Shown: positions 1 to 5,109 of the stretch, piece by piece
Numbering within the stretch: position 1 is the stretch's first letter
How the letters are laid out: every line of letters starts with the position of its first letter
Assembly (NCBI GenBank): GCA_037441725.1
Contig: JBBIRT010000164.1
Coordinates: 1 to 6,439, forward strand
From: JBBIRT01 sp037441725
GTDB taxonomy: Bacteria; Desulfobacterota; BSN033; UBA1163
Length of the DNA stretch: 6,439 nucleotides
Direction of reading: 5' to 3'
The notes under the pieces: generated by a model
Database searches by the model: none
Told to the model about the DNA's origin: nothing
Seen by the model: the letters and a program-made list of their open reading frames with translations, nothing else
Translations under genes and position numbers: made by a program

Positions 1-41
1 CAAGACAATGAAGAACTTTCTTTAAAGTTTTAAGAAAGGAT

Positions 42-68
42 AAAAAAAGGGCATCCACAAGGATGCCC
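42..68 (-). terminator. Intrinsic terminator of the Hsp20 gene
   Basis: A perfect 8-bp stem (GGGCATCC, 49-56, with GGATGCCC, 61-68) closes a 4-nt loop. On the minus strand it is followed directly by a run of seven T (plus-strand A-run 42-48). It lies about 20 bp past the Hsp20 stop codon, the expected layout for a Rho-independent terminator. On the plus strand the T-run starts several bases away, so termination in that direction would be weaker. Confidence 0.88.
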
Positions 69-89
69 TATGGAGTCAATTTTTTTATC

Positions 90-560
90 TTATTCGACTT
101 TGATCTTGATCTCTTTCTTCTTCGCTTCTTCAGATTTAGGAAGAGTCACCTTCAGGATCCCATCTTTATATGAAGCACTGATTTTATCACTCTGGACCTC
201 CTTTGGAAGTCGAATCGAACGGGTAAAAGCTCCATAACACCTCTCGATCAGATGATAATCAGTCTCTTTTTCCTCTTTTTCCTGTTTTTTCTCTCCTTTG
301 ATGGTCAGCACTCCATCGGAGAGGGAGATGTCGATATCCTTTGGTTCCATTCCAGGGACTTCTGCCTTTACCACCAGATCGTTTTTGGTCTCAACCAAAT
401 CGAGAGAGGGAAGCCATTCCCCGATTTCCTCGGTCCTCCTTCTTAGCCCACCCTCAAAGAAGGACTCCCAAAGCCGATCCATTTCCCTCCTCATTCTATC
501 AAACTCCTTAAAGGGGGTTAATTCCCTAAATGGTTTCCAAGTGGTTAATTCTCGTGCCAT
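90..560 (-). CDS. hsp20: Small heat-shock protein, Hsp20/alpha-crystallin family
   Basis: This 156-residue protein has the usual Hsp20 architecture. An amphipathic N-terminal arm (about 1-47, with DRMRREMDRLWESFF) precedes an alpha-crystallin domain (about 48-141), which contains the family motifs DGVLTIKGE (82-90) and GILKVTLPK (134-142). A short basic tail ends in IKIKV (151-155), the I-x-I/V motif that docks into neighbouring subunits. The length is typical of the bacterial class. Members are cytoplasmic, ATP-independent holdases that keep unfolding proteins soluble for DnaK or ClpB. The ATG is preceded on the minus strand by AAGGAGGG at good spacing, which fixes the start. The gene stands alone, with its own promoter and terminator. 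I see no CIRCE-type repeat, so its heat control, if any, is not evident. The family call is firm; the specific client role is not knowable from sequence. Confidence 0.96.
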   Translation of the reverse strand: MARELTTWKPFRELTPFKEFDRMRREMDRLWESFFEGGLRRRTEEIGEWLPSLDLVETKNDLVVKAEVPGMEPKDIDISLSDGVLTIKGEKKQEKEEKETDYHLIERCYGAFTRSIRLPKEVQSDKISASYKDGILKVTLPKSEEAKKKEIKIKVE

Positions 561-591
561 TTCTCATCCCTCCTTTTATCGATCTGTTCAA

Positions 592-620
592 AAGATAATT
601 ATAGCTCTCTGATTTGTCAA
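592..620 (-). promoter_or_regulatory. Sigma70-like promoter of the Hsp20 gene
   Basis: Read on the minus strand there is a consensus -35 box TTGACA (615-620), a 17-bp spacer and a -10 box TATCTT (592-597). Transcription would start near 585, giving a leader of about 25 nt that contains the ribosome-binding site. The -35 box is perfect and the spacing ideal; the -10 matches 4 of 6. A TATAAT also occurs inside the spacer, but it would leave only 11 bp to the -35 box. Confidence 0.6.
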
Positions 621-660
621 GTTTTCAAATGATTCAATAATGGTATTCTTTAGTAAAAAA

Positions 661-687
661 AAGTAATAATTTGTAATAATATTACTT
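661..687. repeat. Operator-like GTAATA/TATTAC repeat cluster
   Basis: AAGTAATA (661-668) and TATTACTT (680-687) form a perfect 8-bp inverted repeat across 11 bp. Nested inside, GTAATA (673-678) and TATTAC (680-685) form a tight palindrome around A679. GTAATAAT also occurs twice in direct orientation (663-670 and 673-680), exactly 10 bp or one helical turn apart. The cluster ends inside the -35 box of the downstream promoter, where a bound regulator could block or recruit RNA polymerase. A plausible ligand is the helix-turn-helix protein encoded immediately downstream; that link is inference. The base composition is very AT-rich, so some symmetry could be chance. Confidence 0.5.
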
Positions 688-715
688 GACAATATAGTCT
701 ATTCTGATTTATGAT
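686..715 (+). promoter_or_regulatory. Sigma70-like promoter of the tup regulator/operon
   Basis: A consensus -35 TTGACA (686-691) and a near-consensus -10 TATGAT (710-715) are separated by 18 bp. The start point would be near 722, leaving a short leader with the Shine-Dalgarno GGGAGGAG (728-735) ahead of the ATG at 740. It is probably the promoter for the regulator and the transporter genes behind it, because no other convincing plus-strand promoter or terminator lies between them. The possible exception is the hairpin at 1787-1816. Confidence 0.6.
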
Positions 716-739
716 ATTTCCATCTCTGGGAGGAGTGTT

Positions 740-1657
740 ATGTCAGAAGAGATGATGAATACCAAAGAAGTTGCAAGATATTTAGGGATTCACGAAAAAC
801 AAGTTTATGCCTTGATTAAATCTAAGAGGATTCCGTCCACTCGGATTACCGGGAAATGGGTTTTCCCTAAAAACATTATCGATGAGTGGATTTCTTCGAA
901 TGCAAAAAAGGGATTTGAACAGGCCAGGCAAAAAACCAGGAGAATCGAAGGAGCCCTTTTGGCCTCGGGGAGTAATGATCCTCTTCTGGACATGCTTCAT
1001 ACCTATATGAAAAAGAAATACCCTGAATTCTATATCTTTTCTGCAAATACAGGAAGTACGGATGGAATAAAGGCTCTTAACTTAGGTTATACAGACATTG
1101 CCTGGTCCCATCTTTTAGATCCAAAGAGTGGTGAATATAATATCCCCTTTCTTTCTCATTATCTGCCTAATATAAAACCTGTTGTGGTGAATCTCTTCCG
1201 TCGTGACCTTGGATTCGTGGTTGCCCCTAAAAATCCTTATCATATTCGAGGGTTTGAGGATCTGACTCGAAAAGGGGTCAGATTGATTAATCGGCAGAAG
1301 GGTTCTGGGACAAGGGTTCTCTTAGATTATCACCTTAAGCGGTTGAAAATTCCTGTATCCAAAATTGAAGGATATGATCGAGAGGTTTATACCCATTTTG
1401 AAGTAGGTCTCTTTATCCTCTCAAAAGAAGCAGATGTTGGGATTGCTACAATTGCTATCTCTAAACTCCTTGGCCTTCCATTTATTCCAATTATCCAGGA
1501 AAGTTTTGATATGATCCTTGATCAATCCACTTATTTTCAAAGAGGAATTCAGGCCTTTATTGAAGTTCTCAATTCGGAAGAATTTCGAAATAGAGTGGGG
1601 CAATTAGGGAACTATGATTTTAAAGATTCAGGTAAAATTCTTTATTCAACAAATTGA
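740..1657 (+). CDS. HTH (excisionase-type) regulator with periplasmic-binding-protein-like domain
   Basis: The 305-residue protein has two parts. Residues 5-52 form an excisionase/MerR-type winged helix-turn-helix (NTKEVARYLGIHEKQVYALI, then the wing TGKWVFPKNIIDEW). From about residue 72 to the end there is a substrate-binding-protein-like domain of the family found in molybdate/tungstate-linked regulators (PBP_like, Pfam PF12727 from memory). Its landmarks are the oxyanion-loop-like ASGSNDPLLDML (75-86) and NRQKGSGTR (184-192). There is no signal peptide, so it acts in the cytoplasm. It should bind a small ligand, probably tungstate or molybdate, and control transcription of the tup genes that follow on the same strand. 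Ligand choice is inferred from context. The start is supported by a strong Shine-Dalgarno 4-5 bp upstream. The gene appears intact, in contrast to its neighbour. Autoregulation through the repeats at 661-687 is plausible but unproven. Confidence 0.92.
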   Translation: MSEEMMNTKEVARYLGIHEKQVYALIKSKRIPSTRITGKWVFPKNIIDEWISSNAKKGFEQARQKTRRIEGALLASGSNDPLLDMLHTYMKKKYPEFYIFSANTGSTDGIKALNLGYTDIAWSHLLDPKSGEYNIPFLSHYLPNIKPVVVNLFRRDLGFVVAPKNPYHIRGFEDLTRKGVRLINRQKGSGTRVLLDYHLKRLKIPVSKIEGYDREVYTHFEVGLFILSKEADVGIATIAISKLLGLPFIPIIQESFDMILDQSTYFQRGIQAFIEVLNSEEFRNRVGQLGNYDFKDSGKILYSTN

Positions 1658-1691
1658 TTAAGGGAGAATAGACTTAAAGAAATGGGCGGTT

Positions 1692-1912
1692 ATGAGATTG
1701 ATTTTTTTATTTTTATGGGTGCTGGGAATAAATTCTGTTTGGGCCCAGCACAAGTCAATTATTCTGGCTATTACAACCCGCACCCAGGATTCAGGACTTC
1801 TTGATGTCCTGAATCCAATTTTTAAGAAAAAACTGGATATTTTGTGAAAACCATTTCTGTAGGCTCAGGGCCAGCCATGGCTATGGGACAAAAGGGGGAA
1901 GCCGAACGGTGA
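1692..1912 (+). pseudogene. tupA: Broken tupA, tungstate-binding protein (N-terminal remnant)
   Basis: The first open stretch (1692-1847, 51 codons) gives a signal-peptide-like start (MRLIFLFLWVLGINSVWAQ), then ITTRTQDSGLLDVLNPIF, which matches the start of mature TupA proteins (TTTSTQDSGLLDVL type). The frame breaks in an A-run (AAGAAAAAACTGG, about 1824-1836). After a one-base shift it continues as TGYFVKTISVGSGPAMAMGQKGEA up to a stop at 1910-1912, matching the next TupA segment with its V-G-S/T-G loop. Intact TupA proteins are about 270 residues and continue with a DVLLVHAP-like segment; nothing of this kind follows. So about 70 codons remain, with a frameshift plus loss of roughly the last two thirds. 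The start is also doubtful: the Shine-Dalgarno AGGGAG (1661-1666) lies about 25 bp from the in-frame ATG, while a better spaced ATG (1682) is out of frame. Position between regulator and permease is the usual place for tupA. Confidence 0.83.
1787..1816 (+). repeat. Perfect 11-bp inverted repeat inside the tupA remnant
   Basis: GGATTCAGGAC (1787-1797) and GTCCTGAATCC (1806-1816) are exact reverse complements around an 8-base loop. Five T follow after two bases (1819-1823), so the RNA resembles a weak intrinsic terminator or attenuator on the plus strand. It lies over the codons for the conserved TQDSGLLDVLNP segment, so it may be a by-product of coding sequence. In a dead gene, however, it could reduce transcription into tupB and tupC. 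Confidence 0.6.
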
Positions 1913-2054
1913 CAAAGCTTGTCCCGTTAGGGTTAAAAGGGTTGGTCACGTTATTATCGAATGATGGAAAAGGTTTCTTTCATACCGTAGGTGGATAGGT
2001 TCCTTGTTTTCCATATAGTTGGATTGACCTTAATGATGTATTTGGAGAAAGAAG
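1913..2054 (+). other. Unassigned stretch between tupA remnant and tupB
   Basis: In the three forward frames I find no recognisable TupA C-terminal sequence, and stops are frequent. One frame stays open for about 28 codons (LVPLGLKGLVTLLSNDGK) without any family resemblance. A small hairpin is possible at 1907-1926 (GACAA/TTGTC, extended by CGG/CCG across a bulge) but no T-run follows. The last bases contain the tupB ribosome-binding site GGAG (2044-2047). This is best read as debris left where most of tupA was deleted or scrambled. Confidence 0.5.
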
Positions 2055-2753
2055 ATGGATCTTATACTTGAAGGCATCAGGAAGGCCTTCTATCTTTTAT
2101 TCACGTTTGATCCTGAGGTGATGGGAATTACTTTCCTCTCTCTCAAGGTTTCAGGAATGGCTACCCTCATTAGCTTATTCCTTGGGATTTCGATTGGAAC
2201 AGGCATAGCCCTTTCAAAATTTTCTGGCAGAAGGTTCATCGTCAGTCTCATCAATACAAGCATGGGACTGCCCCCTGTGGTCGTAGGCCTTTTTGTAACC
2301 GTCTTTCTATGGAGAAATGGACCCTTAGGCATTTTAGGAATTCTCTATACCCCCACAGCCATGATCATTGCTCAATCCATCATTGCTACACCGATTGTGA
2401 TGGGGATTACATTGGCCGCAATTCAGCAACTCCCTCAGAAACTGAGGCTTCAGATCTTAGCTCTTGGGGCTACTCGTCTTCAGATGGTTTGGTTTTTGAT
2501 CAAGGAAGCAAGGCTTCCTCTTCTGGCGGCGGTGATGGCAGGATTTGGTGGGGTGATTTCCGAGGTGGGTGCTTCGATGATGGTAGGGGGGAATATTAAA
2601 GGCTATACCAGAGTTCTCACTACGGCTACGGTGATGGAAACAAGTCGTGGGAATTTTGATATTGCCATCGCCTTAGGGATTATCCTTTTATTGCTTGCCT
2701 ATTTTATCAATTTAATTCTTACCCGTATTCAACAGAGGGAAAGGCCAAGCTAA
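2055..2753 (+). CDS. tupB: Tungstate ABC transporter permease TupB
   Basis: This 232-residue integral inner-membrane protein has about five hydrophobic segments (roughly 33-53, 66-86, 100-122, 155-178 and 203-224). The cytoplasmic EAA loop that contacts the ATPase is clear at about 135-155 (LALGATRLQMVWFLIKEARLP). The segments GLPPVVVGLF (71-80) and GGVISEVGASMMVGGNIKG (165-183) are characteristic of the TupB group of the molybdate/tungstate permeases. Two copies should form the translocation channel for tungstate delivered by a periplasmic TupA. The ATG has GGAG 7 bp upstream. The length is normal and I see no damage, although the receptor gene just upstream is broken. TupC follows after 30 bp, so the two are cotranscribed. 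Tungstate specificity is inferred from family resemblance and the tupA remnant; molybdate cannot be excluded. Confidence 0.93.
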   Translation: MDLILEGIRKAFYLLFTFDPEVMGITFLSLKVSGMATLISLFLGISIGTGIALSKFSGRRFIVSLINTSMGLPPVVVGLFVTVFLWRNGPLGILGILYTPTAMIIAQSIIATPIVMGITLAAIQQLPQKLRLQILALGATRLQMVWFLIKEARLPLLAAVMAGFGGVISEVGASMMVGGNIKGYTRVLTTATVMETSRGNFDIAIALGIILLLLAYFINLILTRIQQRERPS

Positions 2754-2783
2754 AAGCAAAAAGCGTAGGACCAAGAGGAATGA

Positions 2784-3881
2784 GTGGTGATTGAAAATCC
2801 CCCAATCCTGGAAGTTAAAAATCTTGAGGTGAAAAGGGGAGGGACAACAATCCTTAATGTTCCTTCCTTGAAAATCAAGGAAGGTGAAATCCTCTCTTTG
2901 ATTGGACCAAATGGGGCAGGAAAAACGACCCTCATGCAAACCCTATCCTATTTATTAAAACCCTTTTGGGGAGAAATCTTCTTCAGAGGCATAAGGGTTA
3001 AGACCGATCACTCTGTTCTGGAATACCGTCGAAAACTGGCCATGGTCTTTCAGGAGCCACTTCTCTTTGATACCACAGTCTTTAACAATGTTGCATCAGG
3101 TTTAAAAATTCGTGGGATGGAGAGGGGTGAGATTCGAAAGAGGGTGATGCAAGAGTTAGAAAGATTTGGAATTAATCATCTCAGACATCGGGTGGCCAAA
3201 ACCCTTTCAGGAGGGGAGGCCCAAAGGACGAGCCTTGCTCGGGCCTTTGCCCTCAGGCCTGAAATTCTCTTCCTTGACGAACCCTTCGCCTCGCTCGATC
3301 CACCCACACGTACCTCCCTGATTGAAGACCTGGAGCATATTCTCCAACAGACCCAAACTACTGCGATCTTTGCTACTCACGATCGTATGGAGGCGTTGAG
3401 ACTTTCAGATCGGATTGCCATCATGGATGGAGGGAGGATTATACAGGTTGGGCCTCCTGAAGAAGTGGCCAACCATCCTGTGAATGAACTGGTTGCCTCT
3501 TTTATGGGGGTGGAGACGATTCTAAGTGGAAAGGTGATTAGAAAGGATGGAGGGACTTTCATCACCTCCATTGAGGGGCAAGAGGTGGAGGTCGTTGGAG
3601 ATGCCCATTTGGGTGAAAGGGTTGTCCTCTGCATTCGACCAGAGAATGTGACCCTCTCAATCAACCCTTCACCCAAGGGGATCAGCGCCAGGAATGTGTA
3701 TCAGGGAAAGATCACAAGAATATCCTCTATGGGGATTTATCAAAAGATTCATCTTTCCTGCGGATTCCCCCTCATCGCCTATGTGACAAACCATTCTTTG
3801 GAAGAGTTATCATTGGGAGTAGGGAAAGATATCTGGGCCTCTTTTAAAGCAACAGCAGTGACCGTCATCAGAAAAGAATAA
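2784..3881 (+). CDS. tupC: Tungstate ABC transporter ATP-binding protein TupC, with Mop/TOBE-like C-terminus
   Basis: The 365-residue protein is a complete ABC ATPase. It has Walker A GPNGAGKTT (41-49), Q-loop VFQEP (88-92), signature LSGGE (141-145), Walker B ILFLDEP (161-167), D-loop SLD (170-172) and switch histidine H199. After about residue 240 there is an extension with IRPENVTLS (284-292) and SARNVYQGKITRI (301-313), typical of the TOBE/Mop domains of ModC-like ATPases. In those proteins the domain binds oxyanion and allows feedback inhibition when the cell is replete. It should energise TupB from the cytoplasmic face. The start is GTG, 5 bp after a GAGG; the nearby ATG at 2780 is out of frame and stops after four codons. 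No clear terminator follows. Motifs are all intact, so the ATPase is probably functional. Substrate is assigned from context. Confidence 0.92.
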   Translation: MVIENPPILEVKNLEVKRGGTTILNVPSLKIKEGEILSLIGPNGAGKTTLMQTLSYLLKPFWGEIFFRGIRVKTDHSVLEYRRKLAMVFQEPLLFDTTVFNNVASGLKIRGMERGEIRKRVMQELERFGINHLRHRVAKTLSGGEAQRTSLARAFALRPEILFLDEPFASLDPPTRTSLIEDLEHILQQTQTTAIFATHDRMEALRLSDRIAIMDGGRIIQVGPPEEVANHPVNELVASFMGVETILSGKVIRKDGGTFITSIEGQEVEVVGDAHLGERVVLCIRPENVTLSINPSPKGISARNVYQGKITRISSMGIYQKIHLSCGFPLIAYVTNHSLEELSLGVGKDIWASFKATAVTVIRKE

Positions 3882-3931
3882 TCTTTCAGTAACTTCCTTT
3901 TCGCCCTCGTACACCCATCTTGAAAAATTTT

Positions 3932-3960
3932 TTGACATTATCAATTTAAAAGTTTAAATT
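3932..3960 (+). promoter_or_regulatory. Sigma70-like promoter with palindromic -10 region, upstream of the HAD gene
   Basis: A perfect -35 TTGACA (3932-3937), a 17-bp spacer and a -10 TAAATT (3955-3960) lie 92 bp upstream of the next ATG. The spacer and -10 contain the inverted repeat AATTTAAA-AG-TTTAAATT (3943-3960). This could be an operator for a repressor, although such AT-rich symmetry is easily met by chance. Confidence 0.55.
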
Positions 3961-3985
3961 TCAATTGTTATAGAGATCAGTTGAA

Positions 3986-4021
3986 AATCCAATCAGGATT
4001 ATTAAAACCTATCAAAATAGG
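3986..4021 (+). other. Two small tandem hairpins in the HAD gene leader
   Basis: AATCC/GGATT (3986-3990 and 3996-4000, 5-nt loop) is followed by CCTAT/ATAGG (4008-4012 and 4017-4021, 4-nt loop). Both fall in the predicted 5' untranslated region of about 85 nt, upstream of the Shine-Dalgarno GGAGGG (4040-4045). The stems are only 5 bp each. They do not match any riboswitch I recognise, so a regulatory role is only a possibility. Confidence 0.3.
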
Positions 4022-4051
4022 CATTTCCATAATCTATCTGGAGGGTAAGTC

Positions 4052-4519
4052 ATGGAGGTGGATATTCCAGGCTGGGGGAACCTAAATATCAAAACCATGG
4101 TTATCGATCTAAATGGTACATTAGCAACGGATGGGAAAGTTCCTATTGAAATCAAAGAAAAGATTAAAGCCCTCTCTCAGGGGATCAAGATTTTTATTTT
4201 GACGGCCGATACTCACGGATCTGCAGATGAAGCGATATCTGGAATGAATGTGGAGTTAGTCAAGATCCCTGGAGAAGGGAGTAAAGAAGGGAAGTTCAAT
4301 TTTATCCAGAGTCTCGATCTTGAGAATACCGTCGCCATAGGAAATGGGAGCAATGATCAACTCATATTGAAAGAGGCTGCCCTTGGAATAGCGGTCTTGG
4401 GAGATGAAGGAATATCCCTCTCAGCCATGAAGTACGCAGATATCGTGGTCAAAGATATCCGTAGTGCTTTAGATCTTTTTTTAAAACCGAATCGACTCAT
4501 CGCCACCTTACGGGAGTAA
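4052..4519 (+). CDS. Soluble HAD-superfamily protein resembling the P-type ATPase phosphorylation domain
   Basis: This cytoplasmic 155-residue protein contains the HAD motifs in order. Motif I is DLNGT (19-23, predicted nucleophile D19), motif II is ILTADT (49-54, T51), a lysine for motif III is near K78/K81, and motif IV is GNGSND (97-102). The order and spacing match a small stand-alone family annotated as soluble P-type ATPase (COG4087 from memory), which looks like the P domain of cation pumps without membrane or nucleotide-binding domains. Motif I has N21 where HAD phosphatases usually have the second, general-acid Asp. P-type ATPases also lack that Asp (DKTGT), so slow hydrolysis or a phospho-aspartate switch is plausible. 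Substrate unknown. ATG start, with GGAGGG 6 bp upstream. It follows tupC after 170 bp but has its own promoter-like sequence, so a link to tungstate is not implied. It converges on greA. Confidence 0.88.
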   Translation: MEVDIPGWGNLNIKTMVIDLNGTLATDGKVPIEIKEKIKALSQGIKIFILTADTHGSADEAISGMNVELVKIPGEGSKEGKFNFIQSLDLENTVAIGNGSNDQLILKEAALGIAVLGDEGISLSAMKYADIVVKDIRSALDLFLKPNRLIATLRE

Positions 4520-4528
4520 ATACATTCC

Positions 4529-4996
4529 TTAAGAAATCTTCAGGAGGATATAGTTTTTAATCCCTCCTGGAGTTTGCACTGGAACCTCATCCTCTACTTC
4601 TTTTCCGATCAAAGCCCTACCCAGAGGAGAGGTGATTGAGATCTTTCCAGATGAGATATTTGATTCGTCTGGCCCAACGATCTGATAGGTGAATTTTCCT
4701 CCATTCTCAACATTCTGTAAGGTAACGATTGAACCAAAGCCAACTTTACCGTCCAAATCAGGGAGGTGATCCATGATCTCAGAGTTGGCTAACTTCTGCT
4801 CAATCTCCCGAATCTTTTTTTCAATAAAGGATTGTTGCTCTTTAGCCGCCACATACTCAGCATTTTCACTGAGATCCCCATGAGCCCGGGCTTCCTCAAT
4901 GGCTTTGATGACCTGAGGCCGAATCACTTTCTTCAGATTTTCTAATTCTTTACATAGTTGATTGTAGCCGTTTCGTGTAATAGGGGTTCGCGCCAT
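4529..4996 (-). CDS. greA: Transcription elongation factor GreA
   Basis: The 155-residue protein is a standard-length GreA. The N-terminal coiled-coil hairpin (about 1-75) has the conserved tip GDLSENAEY (40-48). Its acidic residues D41 and E44 enter the RNA polymerase secondary channel and coordinate the magnesium ion used for cleavage of backtracked transcripts. The C-terminal FKBP-like domain (about 80-155) includes the family segments IVGPDESN (106-113), GKISITSPLGRALIGK (117-132) and VPVQTPGG (138-145). The ATG has AGGAGC about 4-5 bp upstream on the minus strand. The stop codon is only 9 bp from that of the convergent HAD gene, and no separate terminator fits between them, so 3' ends probably overlap. 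It is transcribed from its own promoter and apparently is a single-gene unit. Confidence 0.97.
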   Translation of the reverse strand: MARTPITRNGYNQLCKELENLKKVIRPQVIKAIEEARAHGDLSENAEYVAAKEQQSFIEKKIREIEQKLANSEIMDHLPDLDGKVGFGSIVTLQNVENGGKFTYQIVGPDESNISSGKISITSPLGRALIGKEVEDEVPVQTPGGIKNYILLKIS

Positions 4997-5016
4997 AGTA
5001 GCTCCTATGAAGAGAG

Positions 5017-5045
5017 GATATAACCAATTGAATAAGATATGTCAA
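5017..5045 (-). promoter_or_regulatory. Sigma70-like promoter of greA
   Basis: On the minus strand there is a perfect -35 TTGACA (5040-5045), a 17-bp spacer and a -10 TATATC (5017-5022, 4 of 6). Transcription would begin near 5010, just upstream of the greA Shine-Dalgarno, giving a very short leader. Confidence 0.55.
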
Positions 5046-5109
5046 TTGAGCCCATTGAATCACCTCAAGAGAGGGTGTACCTAAAAAATTTTTTGAGAAA
5101 TCAAGAAGT

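Noticed and set aside
14..32. AT-rich hairpin AACTTT-CTTT-AAAGTT followed by T at the left edge, possible plus-strand terminator
   Set aside because: The stem has only one G-C pair per arm and no gene is visible upstream in the window; too weak to call.
298..612. Plus-strand open frame of 104 codons opposite the Hsp20 gene
   Set aside because: It is antisense to a well-supported Hsp20 gene and resembles no family.
1885..1925. GGGACAA/TTGTCCC pair and nearby small hairpins as a structured RNA or molybdenum/tungsten cofactor riboswitch
   Set aside because: The stems are short and compete with each other, the first half still encodes TupA residues, and I cannot match a known riboswitch core.
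1655..2054. Insertion sequence or transposon as the cause of tupA loss
   Set aside because: No terminal inverted repeats, target duplication or transposase fragment is visible; a deletion or drift fits better.
2309..2599. Plus-strand open frame of 96 codons inside tupB
   Set aside because: It is an out-of-frame shadow of the permease gene with a low-complexity Ser/Gly-rich product.
4541..4569. CAGGAGG/CCTCCTG inverted repeat as a terminator for the HAD gene
   Set aside because: The 15-nt loop and lack of a T-run on either strand do not fit an intrinsic terminator; it overlaps greA codons.
5078..5100. AAAAAATTTTTT tract after the lipoprotein stop as a terminator
   Set aside because: It is a pure A/T palindrome without a GC-rich stem; not convincing as an intrinsic terminator.
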